This document shows positions 32,798 through 43,522 of a stretch of 43,916 nucleotides of DNA, one piece after another (the stretch's first letter is position 1; the number at the start of each line of letters is the position of its first letter). Source of the stretch: Rhodospirillales bacterium (GTDB taxonomy: Bacteria > Pseudomonadota > Alphaproteobacteria > Rhodospirillales > UBA2165); contig JAOMCN010000014.1 in the NCBI GenBank assembly GCA_028345065.1, positions 1 through 43,916 on the forward strand, read 5' to 3'. The notes beneath the pieces are model-generated. The model saw only the letters and a list, made by a program, of their open reading frames with translations, had not been told where the DNA came from and did not search any database. Made by a program: the position numbers and the translations under genes.

Positions 32798-34384
32798 ATG
32801 ATAACTAGCAATGAATTTGACATTTACTCCGATAACAGAGCTGTGATTAACCCAAAAACATTTTTATTCAAACCTGCAGAAGACCTTGTTAATGAGGGAA
32901 AATTAGCAGAAGCAGCTGAGGCCTATCGGTCTGTTATTGTTGACGCCCCCGGCCATCCTTTTGCCCATCATAACTTTGCCATATTACTGCGGAAGCTCAA
33001 TCAAATTGAAGAGGCAATAGACCAATCCCAAAAAGCCTATGAACTATCTCCAGATAATCCCACGATTTTACTCTCGCTAGGGTTGTCACTCGAAATGGGA
33101 GGGTTCTTCGAAAAAGCAGAGAATTTCTACAAAGAGTCTCTGAGATACAATCCCAATTATACCGCCGCACTTAACAACCTTGGTCACATTTTGGATCACA
33201 CTGAACGACCTTTGGAAGCGTTACCAATTCTCAAAAAAGCACACCAACTTGATCCCCATGATAACAACATCATGCTCAATCTAGCGAATGTTTATATTTC
33301 CCTTGGCAGACCCACGGAAGCAGAGAAACTAATTAAGAAAATTAAAACCGCCGCCGCGTATAATTCGTTAGGGATTGCTAAATATGTCCAGCGCGATTGG
33401 ATAGATGCCAAGACACAATTTAAAAAAGCTTTGCGTGTTGAACCTGATTTTGCTGGAGCTCATGAAAATTTAGCGTTGACATTATTACACCTAAAAGAGT
33501 TCGAAGCAGGATGGATTGAATACGATTGGCGTTGGAGAAACACCGCTAACCGATTAACCAAGCCAATATTCAGCAAACCCATTTGGAACGGAAAGCAGCT
33601 TGCAGGGAAGAACCTTCTCCTCCATTGCGAACAGGGGTTTGGTGATGCCATCCAATTTATTCGCTACGCTGGACTGATAGAGAAGAGTGGAGGAAAAATA
33701 TTTTTAGCATGTCAACCTGAACTGCTTGATCTTTTAAAAGATGCCCCCGGTATAGACGAGGCATATATATTTGGTAGCCAGATTCCTTACTACGATTTTC
33801 ATGCGCCCCTACTCAGTTTACCAGGTATTACCGAGTGTCTGGTGACCGAGCCGAAAACCATAAAATCATACTTAAAAGTATCAGCTAATCGAAAGGTATC
33901 TAGGTCACTAAATAAAAACTTTAAAATTGGGATCTGCTGGGCGGGCCGAAGGCGGCATACACATGACCCTTACCGAAATCGCTCTTGCCCGGTAAATTCT
34001 TTTCAAATCCTAGCCCAGTTACCTAACCTAAGTTTTTATAATCTACAATATAATCACAGGATTAAAGAAGATTTTTCAACTTTCACATTAATTGATAGTT
34101 TTTCTGCCATTTCAACTTTTCAAGATACTGCGGAAGCAATTTCTAAAGTAGATTTAGTAGTGTCCATCGATACCGCCGTTATACACCTTACCGGAGCAAT
34201 GGGTAAACCCGGAATTGTCCTGCTTAATTACGCTGCTGATTGGAGATGGGGGGAAGGTTTTGGAACTGCCCCATGGTACCCAAGTATTCAAATGTTCAGA
34301 CAGGTAGTCCCAGGAAATTGGAAAACTGTTTTTGATCAAGTTTCAACGTTTATTGAACAAACCTATTTACCCCTACACACTTAG
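32798..34384 (+). CDS. TPR protein with GT9-like glycosyltransferase domain
   Basis: About 528 residues from ATG 32798; an in-frame ATG at 32771 would add nine. The N-terminal half holds several TPR repeats (HHNFAILLRKLNQIEEAID, AALNNLGHILDHTERPLEA, AHENLALTLLHLKEFEAG). The motif WIEYDWRW then leads to a GT-B domain resembling heptosyltransferase-like GT9: LLLHCEQGFGDAIQFIRYA, KIGICWAGRRRHTHDPYRNR, and VDLVVSIDTAVIHLTGAMGKP. This architecture is common in marine bacteria and is usually linked to protein or surface glycosylation. The acceptor is unknown. It is divergent from the NDUFA12 gene. Confidence 0.86.
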   Translation: MITSNEFDIYSDNRAVINPKTFLFKPAEDLVNEGKLAEAAEAYRSVIVDAPGHPFAHHNFAILLRKLNQIEEAIDQSQKAYELSPDNPTILLSLGLSLEMGGFFEKAENFYKESLRYNPNYTAALNNLGHILDHTERPLEALPILKKAHQLDPHDNNIMLNLANVYISLGRPTEAEKLIKKIKTAAAYNSLGIAKYVQRDWIDAKTQFKKALRVEPDFAGAHENLALTLLHLKEFEAGWIEYDWRWRNTANRLTKPIFSKPIWNGKQLAGKNLLLHCEQGFGDAIQFIRYAGLIEKSGGKIFLACQPELLDLLKDAPGIDEAYIFGSQIPYYDFHAPLLSLPGITECLVTEPKTIKSYLKVSANRKVSRSLNKNFKIGICWAGRRRHTHDPYRNRSCPVNSFQILAQLPNLSFYNLQYNHRIKEDFSTFTLIDSFSAISTFQDTAEAISKVDLVVSIDTAVIHLTGAMGKPGIVLLNYAADWRWGEGFGTAPWYPSIQMFRQVVPGNWKTVFDQVSTFIEQTYLPLHT

Positions 34385-34798
34385 AATTAATGAAATGCCA
34401 TTCTAGTGTCAATTTTCGATATCAGTTTTTTCGTGAGATTCTCCGGTTCCCCCTATTAAACTCCTTTAAGTTTTTATTGTTAATCAATTTTTCTATCCTT
34501 AACCGAATGGGACTCAAGGTAAAATTCCAAAAAAGTATATATAGCGCCCAAATCCCCCTACATATAGCGCGCAAATCTCCCTATATTTGGTAGCTATTGC
34601 CCGAATTCACACTACATTTTGAAAAATTTTTTTGACTCTTCAATTCAACTGGTCTACGGATAGTGTATTGGGTGAGACCTTGATACCCTCAATAGTGGTC
34701 TACAGTTGGAGTTGAGACTAGATTCACCAAGAGAACCTAAAGTCGGATTTTGGAGTGCCAAGCCGTTCCCGAATACCAGGGAATAAAAAGAGATAAGT
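34385..34798. other. nrdJ upstream region
   Basis: 414 bases with no convincing gene; a 67-codon frame at 34390 looks random. It holds the spaced repeats described separately, TGGTCTAC twice (about 34650 and 34692) and a possible -35 TTGACT at 34631. No clear NrdR box (ACACTATAT-like pair) was found. Confidence 0.45.
34541..34610. repeat. 23-base-spaced ATAGCGCSCAAATCYCCCTA repeats
   Basis: ATAGCGCCCAAATCCCCCTA begins at 34541 and ATAGCGCGCAAATCTCCCTA at 34564, a 23-base period with two mismatches in 20. A weaker third copy, GCCCGAATTC, begins near 34599. They could be transposase-binding sites of a lost insertion-sequence end or operator repeats for nrdJ. Confidence 0.55.
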
Positions 34799-37700
34799 AT
34801 GCAAATAAAACGCAATTTTACTACAGAAGAATCTGGTCCATTCGGGGTAATAGAATTTAAACTGGCAAATAGTGAGATCCGAAATCCGGACGGATCGATA
34901 GTCTTTTCACATGACGCAATCGAAGTTCCGTCCACTTGGTCACAGGTTGCCTGCGACGTGTTAGCCCAAAAATATTTTCGAAAAGCAGGTGTCCCAGCAG
35001 CTGTAATCAAACAAAATGAAAATGACGTTCCTCCATGGTTATGGCAAAATAAACCTGACCATGAGGCGCTAGCTAAATTGCCTGAAATCGAAAGATATAT
35101 TGGTGAGTTATCAGCGAAACAGGTTTTTCACAGAATAGCTGGATGTTGGACTTATTGGGGTTGGAAGGGCGGCTATTTTGACACAGAGAAAGATGCCGTC
35201 GTCTATTATGAAGAAACGTCTTTCATGCTTTGTCAGCAGATGTGTGCGCCCAATTCCCCGCAATGGTTTAATACTGGCCTCCATTGGGCTTATGGGATCG
35301 ACGGTCCATCACAAGGTCATTATTACGTTGACTATCAGACAGGTAAATTGACAGAATCGCAATCTGCCTATGAACACCCGCAACCCCATGCTTGTTTTAT
35401 TCAAGGTGTCAGCGATGACCTTGTAAACGATGGCGGCATAATGGAGCTATGGCTTCGGGAAGCGCGTTTATTTAAATATGGCTCAGGTACAGGTACAAAT
35501 TTTTCAGTATTGCGGGGAAACAAAGAGCCATTATCTGGTGGCGGAAAGTCATCTGGCGTCATGAGTTTTCTAAAGATAGGTGACAAAGCAGCAGGCGCGA
35601 TCAAATCGGGCGGAACGACACGAAGAGCGGCCAAAATGGTAATTCTTGATGCTGATCACCCTGACATTGAGGATTTCGTCACCTGGAAAGTTCGGGAGGA
35701 ACAAAAAGTAGCAGCCCTAGTGGCCGGTTCCCAACTTGCAGAAAAACACCTTAATGAAGTAATTGAAGCATGCAATAACGCGGACGCCGAAGACCGATTT
35801 GATCCACTAAAAAATCAAGTTCTAAAAATGGCTATAATTAAGGCCAGGAACTCAATGTTACCAGAAAATTATATCCAGCGTTGTATAGACTATGCAAAAC
35901 AAGGATATACGAATATCAAATTTGACACTTATGACACTGATTGGGACTCCGAGGCTTATCTGACGGTCTCTGGCCAGAACTCAAATAATACTGTTCGTGT
36001 TACCGACCAATTTTTAAAAGCAGTCGAGGATGACAATGAGTGGAACCTAACGCGTCGAACTGATGGTGAGATATGTAAATCAATGAAAGCCCGTGAATTA
36101 TGGGATCTTATTGGCGAAGCGGCATGGTCATGCGCCGATCCAGGACTTCAGTTTGATACTACAATAAACGAATGGCACACTTGCCTAAATACTGACCGAA
36201 TTCGTGCATCTAACCCATGTTCAGAATACATGTTCTTAGATAATACAGCCTGCAATCTAGCATCGTTGAACCTAATCACTTTTCTAGATAAAGACGGCAA
36301 GTTTGACGTGGAGGCGTTCACGTACGCCGTAAGGCTTTGGACCATTAGTTTGGAGATTTCGGTATTGATGGCGCAGTTTCCATCCTCAGAAATCGCTAAA
36401 CTATCTTACCATTATAGAACCTTAGGTTTAGGTTACGCCAATATAGGTGGCTTATTAATGGCCATGGGAATTCCTTACGGTTCTGAGGAAGGCCGCAGCA
36501 TCTGTGCGGCTATAACCGCACTCATGACCGGTCATTGTTACAGAACATCCGCAGAGATGTCTGATCTTCTTGGCAGTTTTCCAGGTTATGAAAAGAATAA
36601 AAGCTCGATGCATAAGGTGATGCGCAACCACCGCAGGGCGGCCCATGGAGAGAAAGAAGGCTATGAGCAAATTTCAATCATACCTAAGCCTTTAGAAAAA
36701 CCAGATTTGCCAGGTATATTCGACGGGATAATCGACGCCGCACGTTTGGCTTGGGACGAAGCAATCGAGATGGGCGAATTACATGGCTATAGAAATGCCC
36801 AAACGACAGTGATTGCGCCGACAGGCACCATTGGTTTGATTATGGACTGTGACACTACAGGGATCGAACCAGACTTTGCTTTGGTAAAATTTAAAAAATT
36901 GGCGGGGGGAGGTTACTTCAAAATTATCAACCAAACCGTTCCTTCAGCGTTACGGCGACTTGATTATTCCGAGCAACAAATAAAGGAAATCGTCGACTAC
37001 GCAGTTGGACATGGGACGCTTTCGGGAGCGCCAGGTATAAATCATGAAACTTTATCGGCAAAAAGTTTTGACCCTCATACTATAGGTGTCATTGAGGGTG
37101 CATTAGGAGACGCTTTCGACGTCAAATTTGTCTTCAACAAATGGACGCTTGGCACGGAATTTTGCACCGACGTTTTAGGATTTACCGATGAACAATTAGA
37201 CAATAATAACTTTGATATGTTGTTGGAATTAGGGTTTTCTAAACAAGAGATCTCTCTCGCTAACAATTACGTTTGTGGCGCCATGTCCTTGGAAGGGGCA
37301 CCACACCTTTTAGATAAGCATTTGCCTATCTTCGATTGCGCTAATCCTTGCGGTTGGAACGGGAAGCGCTTCCTTTCTGTTGAAAGCCACATTCACATGT
37401 TAGCCGCGGCGCAACCATTTATTTCAGGCTCTATTTCCAAAACCATCAATATGCCAGCTTACGCCACGGTAAAGGAATGCAAAAACGCCTACATGTTGTC
37501 CTGGAAACTCGGACTTAAGGCTAACGCTCTTTATCGGGATGCTTCCAAACTTTCGCAACCATTAAATGGTCCTCTCCTTGAAAATATAGAAGAAGACGAA
37601 TTGCTAATGGCAGCAGTTGCTCCACAGCCAGCGGCAATACAGGCCGGGATTGCGGCTGAACGGTTAATAGAAGGTATAATTGCTGATCGTTCACGACTAC

Positions 37701-38473
37701 CTGATCGCCGAAAGGGATACACTCAAAAAGCTACAGTGGGTGGTCATAAAGTTTATCTCCGGACGGGTGAGTACGAAAACGGCAGTGTTGGGGAAATTTT
37801 TATCGATATGCACAAGGAAGGGGCCGCTTTCCGCTCCTTGATGAATAATTTTGCGATCGCGATCTCCATCGCTCTGCAATATGGTGTGCCGTTGGAGGAG
37901 TTTGTAGAAGCATTTACCTTCACACGCTTTGAACCATCCGGTGTGGTGGAAGGTAACGATTCTATAAAAATGGCAACTTCCATTCTTGATTATCTATTTC
38001 GAGAATTAGCTGTTTCCTATCTCGGGCGTAATGACTTAGCTCACGTGCAGGCAGATGACCTGGAGCCTGATAGCATTGGTCGAGGGACCGAAGAAGACGA
38101 CCTTGTTGCCAAAGCCTCTCAGGTCGCACTTGATGTAGTCGAACGTTACGCAAGCCAAGGTTATATGCGCAGCAACCTTATGGTACTGAATGGTGGAAAA
38201 ACCTCAGCGATCCAGTCTTCATCCCGTGAAATTGGTTTGCCTTCAGCGAACCTTGGCCAAAGTAATGAAATAACGGCGCCTTCTTTAACTAAAGCCCTCC
38301 CCCAGGTTTCAGGTAATTCCAACACAGTAGATAATAAATTAGAAGCGGTACGAGAGGCTCGGAAGAAGGGCTACGAAGGAGATGCCTGCAGAGAGTGTGG
38401 CAACTTTACCTTGGTTCGTAACGGCACATGTATGAAATGTCTGACTTGTGGTGCATCGAGCGGTTGCTCATGA
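34799..38473 (+). CDS. nrdJ: Class II (adenosylcobalamin-dependent) ribonucleotide reductase
   Basis: 1224-residue enzyme that makes deoxyribonucleotides using a thiyl radical generated from adenosylcobalamin, without oxygen need. Visible: the N-terminal alpha region ([18 protein letters not shown]), [15 protein letters not shown], the active-site loop [24 protein letters not shown]-type block near residue 470, [20 protein letters not shown], then a TSCPD domain ([17 protein letters not shown] to [10 protein letters not shown]). The C-terminal tail [22 protein letters not shown] is a Cys-rich zinc/redox module that re-reduces the active site. ATG 34799 is preceded by GAGATAAGT. A strong terminator follows. 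The cell needs B12 for this enzyme. Confidence 0.97.
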   Translation: MQIKRNFTTEESGPFGVIEFKLANSEIRNPDGSIVFSHDAIEVPSTWSQVACDVLAQKYFRKAGVPAAVIKQNENDVPPWLWQNKPDHEALAKLPEIERYIGELSAKQVFHRIAGCWTYWGWKGGYFDTEKDAVVYYEETSFMLCQQMCAPNSPQWFNTGLHWAYGIDGPSQGHYYVDYQTGKLTESQSAYEHPQPHACFIQGVSDDLVNDGGIMELWLREARLFKYGSGTGTNFSVLRGNKEPLSGGGKSSGVMSFLKIGDKAAGAIKSGGTTRRAAKMVILDADHPDIEDFVTWKVREEQKVAALVAGSQLAEKHLNEVIEACNNADAEDRFDPLKNQVLKMAIIKARNSMLPENYIQRCIDYAKQGYTNIKFDTYDTDWDSEAYLTVSGQNSNNTVRVTDQFLKAVEDDNEWNLTRRTDGEICKSMKARELWDLIGEAAWSCADPGLQFDTTINEWHTCLNTDRIRASNPCSEYMFLDNTACNLASLNLITFLDKDGKFDVEAFTYAVRLWTISLEISVLMAQFPSSEIAKLSYHYRTLGLGYANIGGLLMAMGIPYGSEEGRSICAAITALMTGHCYRTSAEMSDLLGSFPGYEKNKSSMHKVMRNHRRAAHGEKEGYEQISIIPKPLEKPDLPGIFDGIIDAARLAWDEAIEMGELHGYRNAQTTVIAPTGTIGLIMDCDTTGIEPDFALVKFKKLAGGGYFKIINQTVPSALRRLDYSEQQIKEIVDYAVGHGTLSGAPGINHETLSAKSFDPHTIGVIEGALGDAFDVKFVFNKWTLGTEFCTDVLGFTDEQLDNNNFDMLLELGFSKQEISLANNYVCGAMSLEGAPHLLDKHLPIFDCANPCGWNGKRFLSVESHIHMLAAAQPFISGSISKTINMPAYATVKECKNAYMLSWKLGLKANALYRDASKLSQPLNGPLLENIEEDELLMAAVAPQPAAIQAGIAAERLIEGIIADRSRLPDRRKGYTQKATVGGHKVYLRTGEYENGSVGEIFIDMHKEGAAFRSLMNNFAIAISIALQYGVPLEEFVEAFTFTRFEPSGVVEGNDSIKMATSILDYLFRELAVSYLGRNDLAHVQADDLEPDSIGRGTEEDDLVAKASQVALDVVERYASQGYMRSNLMVLNGGKTSAIQSSSREIGLPSANLGQSNEITAPSLTKALPQVSGNSNTVDNKLEAVREARKKGYEGDACRECGNFTLVRNGTCMKCLTCGASSGCS

Positions 38474-38511
38474 AATTACCAAACGAAATACAGTTCCTCC
38501 CTGGTGAACTA

Positions 38512-38569
38512 GGGGTGCGCCTTGGAAGGCCTGCCAGCCTACAATTATCCAAGCGCACCCCATTTTTTT
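38512..38569 (+). terminator. Rho-independent terminator after nrdJ
   Basis: GGGGTGCGCCTTGG and CCAAGCGCACCCC form a 13-bp stem with one bulge. An inner AGGC/GCCT stem lies in the loop, and ATTTTTTT follows. It begins 38 bases after the nrdJ stop. Confidence 0.9.
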
Positions 38570-38912
38570 CACGAGGCGTTATCAACCTCAATTACTAGTA
38601 TACCGGTAGTGAACCCTAATTAATAAAATCCCCAGCTTCGGGGAATTCCTGTTTGATATCTTTGAATTTCAAGGTAAACCCGCCCGATCGGCCGCAAGCT
38701 GCCCGTCCCTTCCCCTAAGCTCATCTGTGGAAATAGATGGGGTATTTGAATTAAATTAATACCTAGGTACCGGTGAATTCAAAGGCAGTAAACTTATCAC
38801 CTGTTTTTAAATTAACCGGTAATATAATTAAGAGCCTAGAAAATTTCTAGAAATCTGATTTAATTCATGAATTTACTTGCTCCTGCCTTGTGCCAGTATT
38901 ATCTCTAACCTC
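38570..38912. other. Intergenic region with dyads and a GC-rich patch
   Basis: No clear gene. ACCGGT occurs three times (38602, 38769, 38815). CTAGAAAATTTCTAG (38836-38850) is a perfect dyad. About 38680-38720 is GC-rich against an AT-rich background. On the minus strand short open frames cross it, none with a ribosome site or a family I recognise. Confidence 0.4.
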
Positions 38913-40076
38913 ATGCCCGACGGTCGCGAAGAAGTCCTAACGCGTGTTATTTCCTCAATAAGTGACGTGCCTGCCAAAGACTGGAATGCCTGTGCCGGTA
39001 ATGCAAACCCATTTGTTCGTCACGCATTTTTACATGCACTAGAATCGAGTGGGTCCGTATCCGCAAAAACCGGTTGGTTGCCTCAACATCTTTTAATTGA
39101 TGGGGAAGATGGCAACCTAGCAGCTTGTATGCCAATGTATCTTAAGAACCATTCTTATGGCGAATATATCTTCGACTGGGGATGGGCGGAGGCATATGAA
39201 AGAGCTGGAGGAAAATATTATCCAAAACTTCAATCGGCCGTCCCTTTCACGCCAGCTACAGGAAATCGTATGCTAGTTCGAGACGACCTCTCAAACGATT
39301 ACTACAGCGCGTTGATATCTTCGATGTTCCAACTCTCACGTAAACATAAAGTCTCATCCCTGCATGTCACTTTCCCTCCAAAAGACCAATGGGATCTGTT
39401 AGGAAAATCTGGTTTTCTACTTCGAACAAGCAAACAGTTCCACTGGAAGAATTGTGGATACGAAACATTTGATCATTTTCTTTCGGTATTAAGCTCCCGA
39501 AAACGGAAAGCTATTAAGAAGGAACGGCAGAAAGTAGCAGATCAAGGAATTACTCTTAAATCACTATCGGGTGACGAACTTCACGAAGAACATTGGGACG
39601 CATTCTATGACTTCTATATTGATACTATCGGACGAAAATATGGTCATCCGTATCTGACCCGGGAATTTTTCTCAATGATTGGCAAAACTATGCCAGAACT
39701 TGCGGTATTGGTGACGGCAGAATTTAAAGGACGAATGGTCGCTGGAGCTCTCAATCTTAAAGGCAAAGATACCATATATGGTCGAAATTGGGGCTGTCTT
39801 GAAGATTTCAAATTTTTGCACTTTGAAGCGTGTTATTATCAAGCTATTGACTTCGCAATTGAGCACAAACTCCAATGGGTGGAAGCAGGCGCCCAAGGAC
39901 CACATAAAATACAGCGTGGTTATCTGCCTCGAGAAGTCTATAGCGCCCACTGGATCGAAAACAGAAGTTTCCGAGACGCCGTCGAAAAGTTTGTGGAACA
40001 AGAACGACGTGAGGTCGAATTTGAGATTGCGGGTTATATGCAATATTCTCCGTATCGTTCTGGTGAAAACGACTAA
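38913..40076 (+). CDS. FemAB/GNAT-like acyltransferase-family protein (DUF482-like)
   Basis: About 387 residues from ATG 38913; the frame opens at TTG 38877. It belongs to the peptidogalycan-biosynthesis/FemAB-like group of tandem GNAT folds. Typical parts: NPFVRHAFLHALESSGSV, LAACMPMYLKNHSYGEYIFDW, the basic SSRKRKAIKKERQKVADQG, FYDFYIDTIGRKYGHPYL, NWGCLEDFKFLHFEACYYQA and EAGAQGPHKIQRGYLPR. Proteins of this kind are predicted to transfer an acyl or aminoacyl group; no activity can be assigned. It stands alone between the nrdJ terminator and a small membrane-protein gene. Confidence 0.83.
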   Translation: MPDGREEVLTRVISSISDVPAKDWNACAGNANPFVRHAFLHALESSGSVSAKTGWLPQHLLIDGEDGNLAACMPMYLKNHSYGEYIFDWGWAEAYERAGGKYYPKLQSAVPFTPATGNRMLVRDDLSNDYYSALISSMFQLSRKHKVSSLHVTFPPKDQWDLLGKSGFLLRTSKQFHWKNCGYETFDHFLSVLSSRKRKAIKKERQKVADQGITLKSLSGDELHEEHWDAFYDFYIDTIGRKYGHPYLTREFFSMIGKTMPELAVLVTAEFKGRMVAGALNLKGKDTIYGRNWGCLEDFKFLHFEACYYQAIDFAIEHKLQWVEAGAQGPHKIQRGYLPREVYSAHWIENRSFRDAVEKFVEQERREVEFEIAGYMQYSPYRSGEND

Positions 40077-40173
40077 GGTACGAACGTGTTTTGGGATTTG
40101 TTAAATGTTAATAGAATACTTTTTGACAAGTTAAGATGGTCGAAATTAAGAAATCATTCTGGAGGTAACGTCG

Positions 40174-40656
40174 ATGGATATTGAATTTTTTGCCATGTCT
40201 GTGTTCGCCGGTATCATGGGAAGTTATGGTCTTGTTTCAATGGCTTTATGGGCAGACAGTTTAGGTTTGCCTCGTCTGGATTTCTCGCGAGCTATGGCCA
40301 ACATCACATATAGCAGAACTTTTGAAGAAGGAGCAGAACTTGGTGCAGCGGGAGGACAAAAATATCCAAACACGCCCTATTGGCCAGGAATGATCGTTCT
40401 TTTTATGAATGGAATATTCTTCGCTCTTTTATATTCGAGTGTAGTGGCTCAATATATACCGTTAGAACAAGGTCCATTGAAGGGAGCTGCCTGGGGGATC
40501 ATCCTTTGGGCAATATCTGGGGTATTTTATGTACCAATTTATTTAAAAGAGGGATTTATGCTTCGCCTCATTCATCCAATGGCGTGGTTGACTAGCCTGA
40601 TGGTGCACGGGATATATGGTTTGTTTGTGGGATGGATAGCGCCAATAGCCTACTAG
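40174..40656 (+). CDS. Unknown four-helix membrane protein
   Basis: 160 residues with four hydrophobic stretches: about 5-27, 70-90, 102-124 and 134-157. Between the first two is a hydrophilic loop, FSRAMANITYSRTFEEGAEL, followed by GGQKYPNTPYWPG. I do not recognise a family. ATG 40174 has an excellent GGAGGT seven bases upstream, so it is certainly translated. It follows the acyltransferase-like gene by 97 bases, with TTGACA at 40124 as a possible own promoter. The repeated His in the last helices (LIHPMAWL, MVHGIYG) could bind metal or quinone, but this is speculative. Confidence 0.8.
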   Translation: MDIEFFAMSVFAGIMGSYGLVSMALWADSLGLPRLDFSRAMANITYSRTFEEGAELGAAGGQKYPNTPYWPGMIVLFMNGIFFALLYSSVVAQYIPLEQGPLKGAAWGIILWAISGVFYVPIYLKEGFMLRLIHPMAWLTSLMVHGIYGLFVGWIAPIAY

Positions 40657-40796
40657 CGTAATTATTTCTGATAACTTCTACAAAATTCATTCTAGTAATT
40701 CATTAAGGATCTAGCTTTCAACTAATCGAATGTATAGACTGCAATGCATTGGTGCCAAACATTAAAGAGACAGTATTCCAATTTATTAGGGAACCT

Positions 40797-43163
40797 TTAA
40801 TCTACAAATGCCGGCTTTTTACCACCATTACCTTCAAAATCATTTGAAGAGTCTTTTGAAGGGTCGTTCCTGGAACCAAGTTTTTTTATCTGACCCTTCT
40901 TAGGAATTAGGCTCTTAGGATACTTGAATGTCAAAGATTTGTCTTTGACCCCTACCAACACAATTCCACCCTTAGTCAATGCACCGAAAAGAAGCTCCTC
41001 AGACAACGGCTTCTTAATATGCTCTTGAATTACGCGGGCTAAAGGCCTGGCGCCAAATCGTCGACTATAACCTTTCTTAGCTAGCCATTTACGTGAGTGA
41101 TGGGTCAAATTAATGGTAACATCCCTATCGCTTAATTGTGCTTCCAGTTCCATGATGAACTTATCTACAACCTTACTCATTACTTTTGGTGGCAGATTGG
41201 AAAATGGTATTATTGCGTCTAACCGATTGCGAAATTCAGGGGAAAACATGCGCTCTATCGCTTCCTCATCATCTCCTTCCCGCTCGTTTCGTTCAAACCC
41301 AATCGCGGCCTTTGCCATCTCAAAAGCACCCGCATTTGTTGTCATAATTATAACCACATTACGAAAATCAATACTCTTTCCGTTGTGGTCTGTCAGTTTA
41401 CCGTGATCCATGACCTGCAGCAGAATATTGAATAAATCTGGGTGTGCTTTCTCAATTTCATCCAACAGCAAGACAGAGTGAGGTTGCTTGTCAATCGCGT
41501 CAGTCAGAAGTCCACCCTGATCAAATCCTACATATCCTGGAGGAGCACCAATTAAACGGGAGACGGTATGCCTCTCCATATACTCAGACATGTCAAACCT
41601 GACCAACTCAATACCCATGCTACGGGCTAACTGGCGTGCTACCTCAGTTTTTCCGACGCCCGTTGGACCAGAAAAAAGATAGCTACCAATTGGTTTTTCC
41701 GGTTCACGTAGTCCAGCCCTTGATAGTTTTATTGCACTCGACAAAGCCTCAATTGCCCGATCTTGGCCGTATACCAAACGTTTAAGATCAGCCTTAAGAT
41801 TAGAAAGCGTTTTCTTATCATTTTGGGAAACAGTCTTTGGTGGGATCCGCGCCATTTTAGCGACTACATTCTCAACGTCCTTCACTGATATAGTTTTTTT
41901 TCGTTTACCTTCAGGTAATAGCATACGTGACGCGCCCACTTCATCTAATACGTCAATAGCTTTATCAGGCAGCTTTCGATCATTTATGTAGCGAGCCGAT
42001 AATTCAACTGACTGACGAATCGACTCTGCAGTATATCTAACTTTATGATGGTCCTCATAATAAGGTTTTAAACCACGCAAAATCTTAACCGCATCCTCAA
42101 CGGATGGTTCATTAACATCAATTTTTTGAAAGCGCCTAACCAAAGCACGATCTTTTTCAAAATAACCTCGATATTCTTTGTAGGTGGTTGAACCCATACA
42201 CCGAAGTGAACCCTTTTGAAGCGATGGTTTGAGTAAATTAGATGCGTCCATGGAACCACCGCTGGTAGCCCCAGCACCAATCACCGTATGGATCTCATCG
42301 ATAAAGAGAATACTATTTTCAAGTAGCTCAAGTTCCGTCAGAACAGCTTTTAAACGCTCTTCAAAATCACCTCGATAGCGCGTACCTGCCAATAATGCCC
42401 CCATATCTAGCGCATAAATTACATCACCAATTAAAACCTCGGGTACTTCTTCATTTACAATCCGCCTAGCTAATCCTTCGGCAATGGCTGTCTTGCCGAC
42501 ACCGGGATCACCAACGTAGAGAGGATTATTTTTTGTACGCCGACAAAGGACCTGGATGGTACGCTCAATCTCATCATCCCTTCCTATCAAAGGGTCGATT
42601 TTACCTTCAATAGCTTTTTGGTTGAGATTAACGCAGTAAGTATCCAAAGCTTCTGTGCCTTTTTTTACATCGCTATTCTCTTCCCGAATATCCTCACCTT
42701 CACTGGCGTTACGTGTTTCAGAATAACCTGGCACCTTAGCAATTCCATGAGAAATATAATTTACGGCATCTAGTCGTGTCATTTCATACATTTGCAAAAA
42801 GTAAACGGCATGGGCTTCCCGTTCTGAAAAAATCGCCACCAATACATTTGCACCAGTCACTTCTTCCCGACCAGAAGATTGCACGTGAATGGCTGCTCGC
42901 TGCACAACCCGCTGGAAACCTGCTGTAGGCTTTGGCTCAACCAACTTAGAGACAACTAAATCTCCCATTTCACCGTTAATAAATTCAGTGAGATCAGTCC
43001 GTAATTTTTCCACTTCAACACCACAAGCACGCAAAACCGCTACACCATCTGGATCTTCCGTCAAAGATAGTAAAAGGTGCTCCAGCGTGGCATATTCATG
43101 ATTGTGCTCAGTCGCCAAGGCTAAGGCGCGATGAAGACTTTGTTCTAAATTCCGAGAAAGCAT
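40797..43163 (-). CDS. clpA: ATP-dependent Clp protease ATP-binding subunit ClpA
   Basis: AAA+ unfoldase that feeds substrates to ClpP. The N-terminal Clp domain (1-145) is the ClpS docking site. The D1 Walker A is GDPGVGKT (218-225) with ILFIDEIHT; the D2 Walker A is GPTGVGKTE near residue 500 with [15 protein letters not shown] in [10 protein letters not shown] is the ClpP-binding loop. The D2 small domain has [17 protein letters not shown]. The 788-residue length is normal. It lies 26 bases downstream of clpS on the same strand. The Asp/Ser/Gly-rich C-terminal tail is species-specific. Confidence 0.97.
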   Translation of the reverse strand: MLSRNLEQSLHRALALATEHNHEYATLEHLLLSLTEDPDGVAVLRACGVEVEKLRTDLTEFINGEMGDLVVSKLVEPKPTAGFQRVVQRAAIHVQSSGREEVTGANVLVAIFSEREAHAVYFLQMYEMTRLDAVNYISHGIAKVPGYSETRNASEGEDIREENSDVKKGTEALDTYCVNLNQKAIEGKIDPLIGRDDEIERTIQVLCRRTKNNPLYVGDPGVGKTAIAEGLARRIVNEEVPEVLIGDVIYALDMGALLAGTRYRGDFEERLKAVLTELELLENSILFIDEIHTVIGAGATSGGSMDASNLLKPSLQKGSLRCMGSTTYKEYRGYFEKDRALVRRFQKIDVNEPSVEDAVKILRGLKPYYEDHHKVRYTAESIRQSVELSARYINDRKLPDKAIDVLDEVGASRMLLPEGKRKKTISVKDVENVVAKMARIPPKTVSQNDKKTLSNLKADLKRLVYGQDRAIEALSSAIKLSRAGLREPEKPIGSYLFSGPTGVGKTEVARQLARSMGIELVRFDMSEYMERHTVSRLIGAPPGYVGFDQGGLLTDAIDKQPHSVLLLDEIEKAHPDLFNILLQVMDHGKLTDHNGKSIDFRNVVIIMTTNAGAFEMAKAAIGFERNEREGDDEEAIERMFSPEFRNRLDAIIPFSNLPPKVMSKVVDKFIMELEAQLSDRDVTINLTHHSRKWLAKKGYSRRFGARPLARVIQEHIKKPLSEELLFGALTKGGIVLVGVKDKSLTFKYPKSLIPKKGQIKKLGSRNDPSKDSSNDFEGNGGKKPAFVD

Positions 43164-43189
43164 ATTGAACCGTTTTTGTTGCTAATTAT

Positions 43190-43522
43190 TTAGACCTTTT
43201 CAATGGTACATTGCAGGGGGTGTTGATGTTGTTGAGCCAAGTCCATTGTTTGATTTACCTTTGTTTCCGCAATTTCATAGGTATAAACACCACATGTACC
43301 AACTCCCTTCTGATGCACATGAAGCATTATTTGAGTAGCTTCCTCATGTGCCTTGTTATAAAAACTTTCGAGCACATGAATGACAAACTCCATTGGTGTA
43401 TAATCATCATTTAACATTAACACTTTATACATGGAAGGCTTCTTTGTATTGACTCTAGTCTTGACTGCAACCCCATGTTCCGGCGCATCCCCTTGTTTAA
43501 TATTGTCGTCATCCGCGCTCAT
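43190..43522 (-). CDS. clpS: ClpS adaptor for N-degron substrates
   Basis: 110-residue adaptor that binds N-terminal Leu, Phe, Trp or Tyr and delivers proteins to ClpA. After a polar N-terminal extension the core is [20 protein letters not shown], which carries the binding-pocket NDD and the gatekeeper Met. [21 protein letters not shown] follows with the pocket His. ATG 43522 has GGAAGAA upstream. It is upstream of clpA in the usual order. The Aat transferase that creates its substrates is at 31254. Confidence 0.97.
   Translation of the reverse strand: MSADDDNIKQGDAPEHGVAVKTRVNTKKPSMYKVLMLNDDYTPMEFVIHVLESFYNKAHEEATQIMLHVHQKGVGTCGVYTYEIAETKVNQTMDLAQQHQHPLQCTIEKV

Noticed and set aside
34390-34593. 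67-codon ORF upstream of nrdJ
   Set aside because: No ribosome site, and it runs through the spaced repeats; it looks random.
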